From positions 887,441 to 951,440 of the forward strand of contig JAFLBD010000002.1 in assembly GCA_017303935.1 (NCBI GenBank): a stretch of DNA of 64,000 bases, in the 5' to 3' direction. Below are positions 17,249 through 26,177 of the stretch, in pieces. Origin of the DNA: Armatimonadota bacterium. GTDB lineage: Bacteria > Armatimonadota > Fimbriimonadia > Fimbriimonadales > Fimbriimonadaceae. Position 1 is the stretch's first letter. The number at the start of each line of letters is the position of its first letter. The notes below the pieces were generated by a model, which was given only the letters and a program-made list of their open reading frames with translations, had not been told where the DNA came from and ran no database searches. A program made the translations under genes and the position numbers.

Positions 17249-18006
17249 GCCGCCACCGCCATCAAATAGAACCGGACCTCGCCATTCTCCAGCACCGATA
17301 CTCCTGCAGTGCCGAGTCGGATCAGCTCCAGCAAAGCGAGGAACCACCATAAAGCCTCAACTCGCGTGTACTCCCCTTCGACGAGGTCGACCAGTGATCG
17401 CTGGTCTTGCGAAAGGCATCTCTCGACCACCTGCATCATTTCGGCTAGCGACCGTCGAGGTCTGCTCAAGAACACTTCGGGTTGCTGTGTGGCGCGTTCT
17501 AGGAGAGCTTCCAACGCTCGAGCTAGATCGTTTCCGTTGACGCCTTTGATTTCGAACGGAATTTCGTAATTCGGCTCGCCCGCGCTCCGGAAAAACAGCT
17601 CTTGCCGATCTTCAAATGAAAGGCTCAACGATTTGAGCGCGGTTTGGAAATCGAGAATCCCTGGGCCGTCGTAAACGTGTAATTCATCTTCGAGCTCTTC
17701 AGGTTCTGGCACCGGCAAAAGGCGATGTGCCTTCCGCTCAACGAGGTAGGCAATGGCAATTAAAGCGGTAGTCGCACCTTCCAAGTCCTCGGAATCGCTG
17801 CCCATTACGTACTCGGCGTACGCCTGGCAGATCGGCAACATTGGGATGTCGTACAGGTCGACTTTTTGGTGTAGGACACAGCGCACCAACGCGCCCAAAC
17901 TTCCGGTGTACGCTTCGCATTCGATCGCGATCTCGGGCGGGGCAGTCAATCCCAGCGGACCCTGAAACACCAGAGTCTCTTTTGCGCGCACGAGCGAAGT
18001 TGACAT
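17245..18006 (-). CDS. scpA: Segregation and condensation protein A
   Basis: Kleisin subunit that bridges the SMC heads; 253 residues from the ATG at 18006. The N-terminus (QGPLGL, then HQKVDLYDIPMLPICQAYAEYV) and the helix LEGATTALIAIAYLVERKAHRLLP match ScpA. The C-terminal winged helix (YTRVEALWWFLALLELIRLGTAGVSVLENGEVRF) contacts the SMC head. The longer frame upstream lacks family similarity. First gene of scpA-scpB-dac-rluB; a 68-base spacer separates it from the divergent DUF4127 gene, so promoters for both lie there. Confidence 0.92.
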   Translation of the reverse strand: MSTSLVRAKETLVFQGPLGLTAPPEIAIECEAYTGSLGALVRCVLHQKVDLYDIPMLPICQAYAEYVMGSDSEDLEGATTALIAIAYLVERKAHRLLPVPEPEELEDELHVYDGPGILDFQTALKSLSLSFEDRQELFFRSAGEPNYEIPFEIKGVNGNDLARALEALLERATQQPEVFLSRPRRSLAEMMQVVERCLSQDQRSLVDLVEGEYTRVEALWWFLALLELIRLGTAGVSVLENGEVRFYLMAVAA

Positions 18007-18074
18007 GCTGAAAAGGACGAACAAATTGCGCGATTTGGAGTTCGATTTTGATGCCAGCGGGTATCGTATTTCGT

Positions 18075-19721
18075 ATGCGCAAGGGACTGTGTGGAGCACT
18101 ACTCATCATCGCCAGCAGTGTTTCCCACGCTTCCACATCCTTTTCCACAAGTTATCCACCCGATGGCTCGATTGGCAACTACAAAAAAATCCTGTTGATC
18201 CCTATCGACGATCGTCCAGCGACAGGACAATTTCCGGCCATGATCGGCGCTATAGCCGATGTCCGAGTGCAAACTCCTCCAGCATTTTTGTTGGGTCGTT
18301 TCTTGAATCCGGGTTCACCGGACGCACTCCTGGACTGGTTGGAATCACAAGATCTGCGACAATATTCCGCAATCGTTGCTAGCGCAGACATGATCGCCTA
18401 CGGAGGGTTGATCGCTTCAAGAACCGGTACGACTTCTTTGGAATCAGCTAAGTCGCGAGCTGCTCGGTTTGAAGAGATTCGTAGTCGTTTCCCACAAACA
18501 AAGTGCTTCGTCTTCAGCAGTTTGATGCGGCTCGCCCCGACCGCGACGACAGAGAACAGGCCCTGGCGCGAGAACCTCGTTCGAACGGTCATCTCCCGCG
18601 AGAGATTCTTGAAGCGGCCGATGTGGGAGAACTTCGTGCCGTTTTTCACAAACTCCTCACGGTTGCCCGAGAAGATTCTTGCCGACTTTGACGCTGTTCG
18701 GGCACGAAACTTTGAATTCCAAACCTACTTGATGAACCGGACGAAGGCAGGGAGTTTTGACTTTTTGGTGCTCGGGCAGGACGATGCACAGCCCGAAGGT
18801 CCGCAGATCGCCGAGCAACAAAAGCTGCGATCTTTCAACAACGATCCGAATTCCTTGGATCGCATCTATTTTTGCGAAGGAATTGATCAGCACGCGAACG
18901 TTTTGGTGAGCCGAGCGATCCTTTCGACGATTGGGTGGAAACCACGCGTTCGTGTGGTCTACACGGATAACCAAGGGGCCGAACTTACTCCGACCTACGA
19001 AATCCGTCCACTCAAAGAGTCTGTGAATGAGCAGATCATCGCGAGTGGCGGCGAGATCGCCAAATCCGTCGAGGATTCAGATTATTCGCTGTACATCAAC
19101 ACTCCAAACCCGAGTCAATCCAGCTTTGCCACTTTCTCCGGGAACCTAGGCGAAGAACTCGAAATGGGATTCCCAGTGGCGGTGGCCGACGTCAATCTTG
19201 GCAAGACTGGCACCGGCGATCCGAACCTTTTTGACGCACTCACCCAAGGCGACCGGGCCATGAAATTGATTGGATACGCAGGCTGGAACACGGCGGGGAA
19301 CACGATCGGAACCACCATTCCGATGGCGAATGTCTACCTGGCAGCAAGGCGATTACCCGTCGATCCGCTTCAGCGCGAACTAAACCAGAGAGCATTTTTG
19401 TTGCACCGGCTCGTGAACGACTTTGAGTACCACCGGTTCACGCGCCCGATGGCCTACGAATTCATCGACAACAACCCGCCCGCAACCCGAGAAGAGACGT
19501 ATGGAGAGCGATTTGAATCCGTCAACCGACTGGTCCAACAAGATCTCTCACAGCGACTGAACCGAGTTTTTACTCAACAATTCCTCGGCAGGACTTTCTT
19601 TGCGGGTACTCGCCAATATGTGCTCGACGGGATCGATGCGGTCAGCGTCGATCTACCTTGGCCCCGTGCCTACGAAGTTCGGCTCGGATTCCAACTCCGT
19701 GCGCAAGAGGTCAAGCGCTAA
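18075..19721 (+). CDS. DUF4127 family exported protein
   Basis: A 548-residue protein matching the DUF4127 pattern: LLIPIDDRPATGQFP near the N-terminus, SADMIAYGGLIASR, GQDDAQPEGPQ, YTDNQGAE, and GYAGWNTAGNTIGTTIPMA toward the end. The family has no assigned biochemistry; the conserved Asp/Gly motifs suggest a hydrolase-like fold, which is inference. I start at the ATG at 18075, giving a signal peptide (GLCGALLIIASSVSHA); an ATG at 18048 would only add residues in front. It ends 3 bases before ruvA, so the three genes may share a transcript. Confidence 0.7.
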   Translation: MRKGLCGALLIIASSVSHASTSFSTSYPPDGSIGNYKKILLIPIDDRPATGQFPAMIGAIADVRVQTPPAFLLGRFLNPGSPDALLDWLESQDLRQYSAIVASADMIAYGGLIASRTGTTSLESAKSRAARFEEIRSRFPQTKCFVFSSLMRLAPTATTENRPWRENLVRTVISRERFLKRPMWENFVPFFTNSSRLPEKILADFDAVRARNFEFQTYLMNRTKAGSFDFLVLGQDDAQPEGPQIAEQQKLRSFNNDPNSLDRIYFCEGIDQHANVLVSRAILSTIGWKPRVRVVYTDNQGAELTPTYEIRPLKESVNEQIIASGGEIAKSVEDSDYSLYINTPNPSQSSFATFSGNLGEELEMGFPVAVADVNLGKTGTGDPNLFDALTQGDRAMKLIGYAGWNTAGNTIGTTIPMANVYLAARRLPVDPLQRELNQRAFLLHRLVNDFEYHRFTRPMAYEFIDNNPPATREETYGERFESVNRLVQQDLSQRLNRVFTQQFLGRTFFAGTRQYVLDGIDAVSVDLPWPRAYEVRLGFQLRAQEVKR

Positions 19722-19724
19722 GCC

Positions 19725-20324
19725 ATGATTTCCAGGCTCATGGGTGAACTCCTTGAGGTCGGCGGGGGCCGGGCGGTCATCCTTTGTGGTGGCGTCGGCT
19801 ACGAAGTGTTGTTGCCCGAATCGGCTCTGCATGCGCTGCCACCAATCGGAAACAGCACGAATATTTACACGCGTCAAATCGTGCGAGAAGACGCCTTGTT
19901 TCTCGTCGGATTTCTTTCGGAAGGGGATCGAAAACTATTCGATCTACTCTCGGATGTTAAGGGCTGCGGTCCGAAAATCTCCTTGCAAGTGATCAGCGAT
20001 CTCGGAGCAGAATCGGCATTCGAATCGATCGCCACAGAAGACGCAAAGGCTCTGGCCAAAGCCACCGGAGTGGGGCCGAGGCTTGCAGAACGGATCATTC
20101 TCGAACTCAAAGACAAAGTTCGGCAGGTCGGATTCGAGCGAAAACTCGTTGGCGTTTCGACGAGCGGCAAGGCGGTGGTTGCGGCCGAGGACGATCTGGT
20201 TGAAGCACTGATGTCACTTGGGTATCGCCGCGCCGAGGCCGAAGCTGCTGCCTCACAAGTCTTGCCGAGCGAAGGGGACCTCAGTGAAAGATTACGCATC
20301 GCCTTGCGAGGGCTGACGAAGTAA
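19725..20324 (+). CDS. ruvA: Holliday junction branch migration protein RuvA
   Basis: DNA-binding subunit of the RuvAB motor; 199 residues, usual length. It has an N-terminal OB fold (MISRLMGELLEV...GVGYEVLLPE), tandem helix-hairpin-helix motifs (DVKGCGPKISLQVISDLG, and ATGVGPRLAERIILELKDK) and a short C-terminal domain (DDLVEALMSLGYRRAEAEAAASQV) that contacts RuvB. ruvB starts 6 bases downstream. Confidence 0.97.
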   Translation: MISRLMGELLEVGGGRAVILCGGVGYEVLLPESALHALPPIGNSTNIYTRQIVREDALFLVGFLSEGDRKLFDLLSDVKGCGPKISLQVISDLGAESAFESIATEDAKALAKATGVGPRLAERIILELKDKVRQVGFERKLVGVSTSGKAVVAAEDDLVEALMSLGYRRAEAEAAASQVLPSEGDLSERLRIALRGLTK

Positions 20325-20330
20325 ACCACC

Positions 20331-21374
20331 ATGTCACACGGCCGCGATAACAAGGAACTCGATCCGTTTCAACACGTCGTTGACCGGGCGCCAGATTTGT
20401 CGCTTCGTCCAAAGCGGCTTTCAGAGTTCATCGGCCAAACAAAGCTGAAGGAAAATCTCGCGATCTTTCTCAAGGCGGCTCAAGTTCGCCAGGAGCCGCT
20501 GGATCACCTCTTACTTTACGGTCCGCCCGGTCTAGGAAAGACGACCCTTGCTCACATCGTCGCTGCGGAGATGAACACGCTCATCCACGTCACCAGCGGA
20601 CCCGCTATCGAGCGTCCGGGCGATCTTGTAGGGATTCTCACCAACCTCGAACCTGGGGCGGTCCTGTTCATCGACGAAATCCACCGACTTTCGCGACCGG
20701 TCGAAGAAATTCTATATCCAGCAATGGAGGATTCAAAGGTCGATATCATGATCGGCAAAGGACCCGCCGCGCGTTCGATCCGCCTCGAACTACCGCAATT
20801 CACGGTGATTGGTGCGACCACCCGACAAGGCTTGCTCACCGGCCCACTCCGCGATCGATTTGGGATCGTGATGCATTTCGCGTTTTACGATTCTGAAGCG
20901 CTGTTCGAGATCATCACGCGATCAGCAGGAATCTTGGGCTACTCAATCACTCCCGACGGAGCGCGGGAACTCGCAAAGCGTTCTCGGGGAACACCGAGAA
21001 TCGCCAACCGCTTGCTGCGACGGGTGCGTGACTTTGCTCAGGTCGAGGGTCTCGTAGAGATCACTCACGCCTCATGCGAGCGCGCATTGAAAATGCTCGA
21101 AGTGGACTCCTGCGGACTAGACGAAGTCGACCGAATGATCCTCAAAACGATGATCGAAAAGTACAACGGCGGACCAGTGGGTTTGGAGACGATCGCGGCT
21201 TCCACGGGCGAGGATAGCGGCACCATCGAAGACGTTTATGAACCGTATTTGATGCAGATGGGATTTGTGCAGCGGACGCCACGAGGCCGGATGGTCACCG
21301 CCTCGGCGTATGCTCATCTGGGAATCCCGAAGCCGAAAACAGCGGCACCAGACACTCAAGGCGACCTCTTTTAG
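20331..21374 (+). CDS. ruvB: Holliday junction branch migration helicase RuvB
   Basis: Hexameric AAA+ ATPase that drives branch migration with RuvA; 347 residues. Walker A GPPGLGKT at 64-71, Walker [24 protein letters not shown], sensor 1 [18 protein letters not shown] with the arginine finger region, sensor 2 [18 protein letters not shown], and the C-terminal winged helix ending in [17 protein letters not shown]. Directly downstream of ruvA. Confidence 0.98.
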   Translation: MSHGRDNKELDPFQHVVDRAPDLSLRPKRLSEFIGQTKLKENLAIFLKAAQVRQEPLDHLLLYGPPGLGKTTLAHIVAAEMNTLIHVTSGPAIERPGDLVGILTNLEPGAVLFIDEIHRLSRPVEEILYPAMEDSKVDIMIGKGPAARSIRLELPQFTVIGATTRQGLLTGPLRDRFGIVMHFAFYDSEALFEIITRSAGILGYSITPDGARELAKRSRGTPRIANRLLRRVRDFAQVEGLVEITHASCERALKMLEVDSCGLDEVDRMILKTMIEKYNGGPVGLETIAASTGEDSGTIEDVYEPYLMQMGFVQRTPRGRMVTASAYAHLGIPKPKTAAPDTQGDLF

Positions 21375-21376
21375 CC

Positions 21377-22249
21377 GTGCAACAATTGCAGGAATTCGCA
21401 CCCGACTCGTTCTACCTTGATTCCGAAATGATGGGGCCGGGGCACATTGGCATTTCGCTCCTGCGCTCGGGCGGTGAATTCGCTATCGTCGATACTGCGA
21501 TGGCGCCAGCTGCATCTCGAATCATCGATTCCATCCAGGCTCTTGGCGGCTCACCAGAGGCAGTCACCGCCATCTTTGTGACCCATGTGCATCTCGACCA
21601 TGCTGGAGGCGCAGGAAGTCTTGCAGAGCTATGCCCGAACGCCAAGGTCATCGTTCATCCGCGAGGAGTCCGGCATATGGTTGACCCGAGTCGGCTCATC
21701 GAAGGCACGCGGGCAGTCTGGGGAGAACAGAATTACTCAAAGTTCTTTGGCGAAGTTCGACCTGTTCCAGAGCGACAAGCAGTCGAAGCCGATTTCAGCA
21801 CTGAGGTTCGGTTCGGGGATCGCACATTTCAAATTTTCGATACTCCGGGCCACGCCAAACATCATTACTCGCTATTCGAACCCGCATCGGGAGTTCTCTT
21901 TCCGGGTGACACGCTCGGATTGGCCTATGATGGCCAATCGGTTTTCCCGTCGAGTAGTCCGGTCCAATTCGATCCGGATGCTCTAAAGGAATCTGTTCGG
22001 CTCTTCGCAAATCTAGGTGCTTGCTGCGCTGCCATCGCGCACTTCGGAATTCTCACCGACGTCGAAGGCGCCTGCGATCAAATGCTGACGCGCATCGATG
22101 GATTTGTGGACGCCTGCCAAAACTCCGATTCTGAAAATGAACTTAGGGAGAAGCTTTTGCAGCTTCTCCCCAGTTCGGTCCGGTCCATGTATGAGCTAGA
22201 CGCTCAAATCAACGCACAGGGCTTGATGCACTGGAAGGCGTCTCAATAA
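21377..22249 (+). CDS. Metallo-beta-lactamase fold hydrolase
   Basis: A 290-residue MBL-fold protein with the metal motif Thr69-His-x-His72-x-Asp74-His75 (THVHLDH), a later metal histidine in [13 protein letters not shown], the GDTLG aspartate and a final histidine in AIAHFGIL. The length and arrangement resemble glyoxalase II-like or lactonase-like proteins; the substrate cannot be read. The start is a GTG two bases after the ruvB stop, so it is probably cotranscribed with ruvAB although its role need not be DNA repair. Its last 7 bases overlap the end of proS tail to tail. Confidence 0.85.
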   Translation: MQQLQEFAPDSFYLDSEMMGPGHIGISLLRSGGEFAIVDTAMAPAASRIIDSIQALGGSPEAVTAIFVTHVHLDHAGGAGSLAELCPNAKVIVHPRGVRHMVDPSRLIEGTRAVWGEQNYSKFFGEVRPVPERQAVEADFSTEVRFGDRTFQIFDTPGHAKHHYSLFEPASGVLFPGDTLGLAYDGQSVFPSSSPVQFDPDALKESVRLFANLGACCAAIAHFGILTDVEGACDQMLTRIDGFVDACQNSDSENELREKLLQLLPSSVRSMYELDAQINAQGLMHWKASQ

Positions 22250-23754
22250 GCCTTCGCGAAGATCACGCGCTGCTTTGACGGCTTGCCAGAAAACACGCAC
22301 GTTCCTGGCTTAGCGTCGTCTGGATGGAGCGGCTGGAGCGGGATGCACCGAATCGTCGCCTTCGTGATCTCAGCGATTTTGTCTTCGGTTTCCTGAGTTC
22401 CGTCCCAATGCGCGATCACGAATCCGCTGCCGCCTTCGCCTTCGAACACCTTTGCGAACTCGTCCCATGTGTCCACGCGCTGAGTCATCTTTTCTCGTCG
22501 TTCGGTTGCGATTTGGAGCAGATTGTTCTGCGCGGATTCGAGGTAGTCGAGCACCGTGTTGCCAAGCTGATCAAAGCCAACAAACTCTTTACCTTCGGCA
22601 TCTCGGCGCGAAACAGGGCAAGCCTGATTGTCGATATCTCGAGGACCGAGTTCGATGCGGATGCACGCTCCTTTCAGCTCCCAATCATTGAATTTGAATC
22701 CAGGTGAGAGGTTCTCCCTGTTGTCCACATGGACCCGGACCTTTTCGTCCTTCCAGCGCAAGCCTCGGAGCTCTCCGGCGATCCGGTTAGCTTCTTCCAT
22801 GACACGCGGTCGATCTGCGTCCTTACCGATCGGTACGATCACAACCTGAATTGGCGCGATGCGAGGTGGAAGAACCAAACCCTTGTCGTCGGAATGCGCC
22901 ATGATCAGCGTGCCGATAAGCCGTGTCGAAACGCCCCAGCTCGTGGCGTAAACGTATTCCAACTTACCGTCTCGGCTCTGGAATTTGACGTCAAATGCCT
23001 TAGCAAAATTCTGCCCGAGGTGGTGCGATGTGCCCGCTTGAATCGCACGGCCATCTTGAACCAACGCCTCGATGCAGTACGTGTGATCGGCTCCGGCAAA
23101 CTTCTCGCCTTCCGACTTAACGCCGGTAATGACGGGTACGGCCAAGAACTCTTCAGCGAAAGTCTTGTACACGCCGAGCATCTTCATCGCCTCTTCTTCG
23201 GCCTCCTCGTAGGTTTCGTGCGCGGTATGACCTTCTTGCCACAAGAACTCCGCCGTGCGCAAGAAGAGCCGTGTGCGTCGTTCCCATCGGACCACGTTTG
23301 CCCACTGGTTAACGAGAATCGGCAGGTCGCGATAACTTTGAATCCAGTTTCGGTATGTGTTCCAGATGATCGTTTCGCTGGTCGGACGAATAATCAGTTC
23401 CTCTTCCAGCTTGGCCGTTGGGTCCACAATGACACCGCCACCGTTCGGATCGTTCATCAATCGGTAGTGGGTCACCACGGCACACTCTTTGGCAAATCCT
23501 TCGACGTGATCGGCTTCTTTGCTCAAGAATGACTTCGGGACAAACAAGGGGAAATAAGCGTTCTGATGCCCGGTGGCCTTGAACATGTCATCCAAGCCAC
23601 GCTGCATGTGCTCCCAGATGGCGTAACCATGCGGCTTGATCACCATGCAACCGCGAACATCAGAGTGTTCGGCGAGCCCGGCCTTTTCGACAACGTCGTT
23701 GTACCAAGCGGAGTAGTCCTGCTCGCGGGGTGTAACGCCCAAATTGTTTGCCAT
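22243..23754 (-). CDS. proS: Prolyl-tRNA synthetase, archaeal/eukaryotic-like type
   Basis: Charges tRNA-Pro with proline; 503 residues, class II synthetase of the short type that lacks the bacterial YbaK-like editing insertion. Motif 1 region is [39 protein letters not shown], motif 2 [38 protein letters not shown], then [15 protein letters not shown]; the anticodon-binding domain follows, ending in [18 protein letters not shown]. The C-terminal CxxC-type zinc site of this class is reduced to one cysteine. Overlaps the MBL gene end by 7 bases. Confidence 0.96.
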   Translation of the reverse strand: MANNLGVTPREQDYSAWYNDVVEKAGLAEHSDVRGCMVIKPHGYAIWEHMQRGLDDMFKATGHQNAYFPLFVPKSFLSKEADHVEGFAKECAVVTHYRLMNDPNGGGVIVDPTAKLEEELIIRPTSETIIWNTYRNWIQSYRDLPILVNQWANVVRWERRTRLFLRTAEFLWQEGHTAHETYEEAEEEAMKMLGVYKTFAEEFLAVPVITGVKSEGEKFAGADHTYCIEALVQDGRAIQAGTSHHLGQNFAKAFDVKFQSRDGKLEYVYATSWGVSTRLIGTLIMAHSDDKGLVLPPRIAPIQVVIVPIGKDADRPRVMEEANRIAGELRGLRWKDEKVRVHVDNRENLSPGFKFNDWELKGACIRIELGPRDIDNQACPVSRRDAEGKEFVGFDQLGNTVLDYLESAQNNLLQIATERREKMTQRVDTWDEFAKVFEGEGGSGFVIAHWDGTQETEDKIAEITKATIRCIPLQPLHPDDAKPGTCVFSGKPSKQRVIFAKAY

Positions 23755-23779
23755 AAGCCCTATTTTGGCATAGGCAAGG

Positions 23780-25171
23780 TCACTTTCGAACGATGCGAAG
23801 CTTCACCAGCTGGCTAGCCATCAGATTGCCGGACTCATCGTAGGCCTCTGCCCGCAGCAGATGATTGCCAGGCTCATAGTAATTTGGATCGATCATCATG
23901 CCCCAGTCGCGCTGAGAATCGCTGCTGAACAGCGGCTTCCCGTCAAATACAAACTTGACGAAACTGATGTCTGCATTGGCGTCAATCGCTACGCTGATTC
24001 GGGTCCTCTCAGAGATTTCCAAGCTTTTCGAAACTCGGACTGAATAGCGGCCCTCCTTTGAACCTGAATCCTGCGGTGCAGAGAGGAAGTAATCGTTTCG
24101 AATCGCCCGCCGATACGCTTCTAGCACTCTCGAATCGTGTAGCAGTGAGTAGTTATTATTTCGGCGGTGGGCTAGCGCCAAGTTGTTCGAACTGAAGTAG
24201 TTGATCGCCTTCACACGTGGAAAGTCGGTGCGAAGCGACTTATAAAGGTCCAAGATGTTATTCGCTGCAAAATAGCCCAGCGACCGGTTCTCGAGGGCAG
24301 AGAAGTGAGTCGTGGCGTACTCGCAGATCATGATCGGCTTGCGGTCGGCATATCGTTCATAGACCGGAGTCAACAGGTCCATCGGAGAAATGTCTTTCGC
24401 AGGGGCCATCGGGTCTTGATTGAAATAAGACACGTTGTACAGGTTCACACCAACCCAATCGACCTGATCGTCGCCCGGATAATACTCTTCGATGTTCTGA
24501 ACGGGAAGCGCATAAGGACACCAAACCATCGCGACATTTGGCGCGTTGTCTCGCATGATTCGAGTGACCAAGCTCCACTTTTCTTTGTACAGAGTCGGAT
24601 CGCCGTGATACTTCACCCAATCCCCGTTCATCTCGCTGGCAAATCGCAAGAAAACTCTGGTACCACTAAGCCGCAGGTCCTTGGCGAGTTGGAGGAGGTA
24701 CTCATCCTCGTTCACCATTTCGAGGCCGTCATTGGGTTCCAACGCGATGTGAACAAACTTGTTTTGCGAAGCGAGATAGCGCAACCAATCGAGCGGAATA
24801 GGCCGGCCATACCCGAGGTAGAAGAAGTACATGGCATGGGGTTTGTCCACCCACTTCTCAAACTCGTCAGGACGTCTTCGATCAGCGTGATTCGAATCCT
24901 TGTAAATCTGCTTCAGGTTGGATTCGAGGTCAATGTAGGCACCCAAGTAGCAACCTCGCGTGGGTTCAAACTTGGCCAATCCGATTGGTTCCTCGCGCAC
25001 TGGATTGGTTTTCTCGGCGAGGACATACAGCCGGGAAGGGTGAAGCGTTGGTTTGACTTCTGCAGACTTAGACAATTCCGAACGCACCAAGACGGCGCCC
25101 GCGACAACCACGAGAACCGCCAGCATCCATCGGAATGCTGCCCCTAACCCCATGCTACTTTCATTCCACAT
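23780..25171 (-). CDS. GH26-like glycoside hydrolase, membrane anchored
   Basis: A 463-residue protein with an N-terminal membrane segment ([17 protein letters not shown]) and an exported (beta/alpha)8-type domain. [13 protein letters not shown] around 173-185, with Glu180, matches the acid/base motif of family 26 glycosidases (R-x-x-hEmNG-W), and [12 protein letters not shown] with Glu284 fits the nucleophile strand. A C-terminal domain (about 365-463) looks beta-rich, with [12 protein letters not shown] and [18 protein letters not shown] like Ig/carbohydrate-binding modules. GH26 members are beta-mannanases or beta-glucanases; the substrate here is not shown. Start may be either ATG at 25171 or 25153. 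Confidence 0.7.
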   Translation of the reverse strand: MWNESSMGLGAAFRWMLAVLVVVAGAVLVRSELSKSAEVKPTLHPSRLYVLAEKTNPVREEPIGLAKFEPTRGCYLGAYIDLESNLKQIYKDSNHADRRRPDEFEKWVDKPHAMYFFYLGYGRPIPLDWLRYLASQNKFVHIALEPNDGLEMVNEDEYLLQLAKDLRLSGTRVFLRFASEMNGDWVKYHGDPTLYKEKWSLVTRIMRDNAPNVAMVWCPYALPVQNIEEYYPGDDQVDWVGVNLYNVSYFNQDPMAPAKDISPMDLLTPVYERYADRKPIMICEYATTHFSALENRSLGYFAANNILDLYKSLRTDFPRVKAINYFSSNNLALAHRRNNNYSLLHDSRVLEAYRRAIRNDYFLSAPQDSGSKEGRYSVRVSKSLEISERTRISVAIDANADISFVKFVFDGKPLFSSDSQRDWGMMIDPNYYEPGNHLLRAEAYDESGNLMASQLVKLRIVRK

Positions 25172-25210
25172 CCGGGTTCAATTCAACCACGACCGGAACG
25201 ATAAAGTGCC

Positions 25211-25771
25211 CTAATCGAGTTTCTCGCCAAGTTCAGGCTCGGCGGCAAGGCCCGGGAACTCGGCCCTAGAATTCGCGCCCGTAATGTCGTTATCGGTGGC
25301 GACTCGTGCAATGATCTCGCCCATCATCGGAGCACTCACGCCTTCCCATCGGCCCTGAAGGATCCCGCGCTTGCCGATGTAGACCCAGGTCGGGCTCTGC
25401 TTAACCTTGTACGCCTGCGAAGTGCGGCGGTCTGGATCCGCAATAGTTGGCACTGGCAAATCGACCTTGGACTTCCAGGTATCAAACTCCGCAACACTAA
25501 CTTGCGAGACGATCAGAACCTGTGCAGACTTCTCGCCGAGAGCGGATTGCAGGATTCCTGTCGCCTTGATCGCCTTGGCTTCGACGGCCCCTTCAGGACT
25601 TGTGAACAACACCACGAGAGGGCGATTCATCGTGATATCCAGCATGGAATAGTTTTGCTTGTCTTGGGCTTGACCTTGGAACGGTGGAGCCAGTTCGCCG
25701 GCCTCACTCCGCATAAGCGCACAACCCGAAATCATTCCGAGCCCGATCAACGCAATTGCAAATTTCTTCAT
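25211..25771 (-). CDS. Thioredoxin-fold lipoprotein lacking catalytic cysteines
   Basis: A 186-residue lipoprotein: signal MKKFAIALIGLGMISGC with lipobox ISGC, so Cys17 would be lipidated. The mature part reads like an AhpC/TSA or TlpA-type thioredoxin fold (RPLVVLFTSPEGAVEAKAI, VLIVSQVS, TIADPDRRTSQAYKVKQSPTWVYIGKRGILQGRWEG) with the cis-Pro segment SPTWVYI. The position of the redox CxxC or peroxidatic cysteine reads TSPEGAVE, and no cysteine occurs after the lipobox, so it cannot act as a thiol oxidoreductase. Start at 25771 overlaps the stop of the DUF423 gene (ATGA). Confidence 0.65.
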   Translation of the reverse strand: MKKFAIALIGLGMISGCALMRSEAGELAPPFQGQAQDKQNYSMLDITMNRPLVVLFTSPEGAVEAKAIKATGILQSALGEKSAQVLIVSQVSVAEFDTWKSKVDLPVPTIADPDRRTSQAYKVKQSPTWVYIGKRGILQGRWEGVSAPMMGEIIARVATDNDITGANSRAEFPGLAAEPELGEKLD

Positions 25772-26154
25772 GCTTGCTCCGTGGGGACCAGCCCCGAAAA
25801 CGCGACGAGTAACCATCCCGTGATGAATGCAACACCTCCAAACGGTGTGATCATTCCCAACATTCTTGTCCCAGTTGCCGCCAAGGCATACAGTGAACCT
25901 GAAAAAAGCAAACAACCGACCAGAATCAAGGCAAATCCAGCGAAAGCCCGCTTCGGCACGGAGCACCGGTCGAGAAGCAATAAAATCAGTAATGCTCCAA
26001 TGGCTTGAATCTGGTGATACTGGGCACCGGTGTGAAAGATCACCATCGATTCCGCAGGAACTTTCTCGCGAAGGCTGTGCGCGCCGAAGGCCCCGATCAC
26101 GATCGAAAGTGCGACGTTGATGCCCGCCAAAGGCAATGCCCATTTGGGTGTCAT
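25768..26154 (-). CDS. DUF423 (YgdD-like) membrane protein
   Basis: A 128-residue inner-membrane protein with four hydrophobic segments. The pattern GINVALSIVIGAFGAHSLRE, then FHTGAQYHQIQAIGALLILLL, FSGSLYALAATG and TPFGGVAFITGWLLVAF is characteristic of DUF423. No biochemical role is known. Its stop overlaps the start of the following lipoprotein gene by ATGA, so the two are likely cotranslated. Confidence 0.88.
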   Translation of the reverse strand: MTPKWALPLAGINVALSIVIGAFGAHSLREKVPAESMVIFHTGAQYHQIQAIGALLILLLLDRCSVPKRAFAGFALILVGCLLFSGSLYALAATGTRMLGMITPFGGVAFITGWLLVAFSGLVPTEQA

Positions 26155-26177
26155 TTCAAGGTAGAGGGTACCGAATT

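Noticed and set aside
22729..23532. 267-codon plus-strand frame opposite proS
   Set aside because: Shadow of the ProS reading frame.
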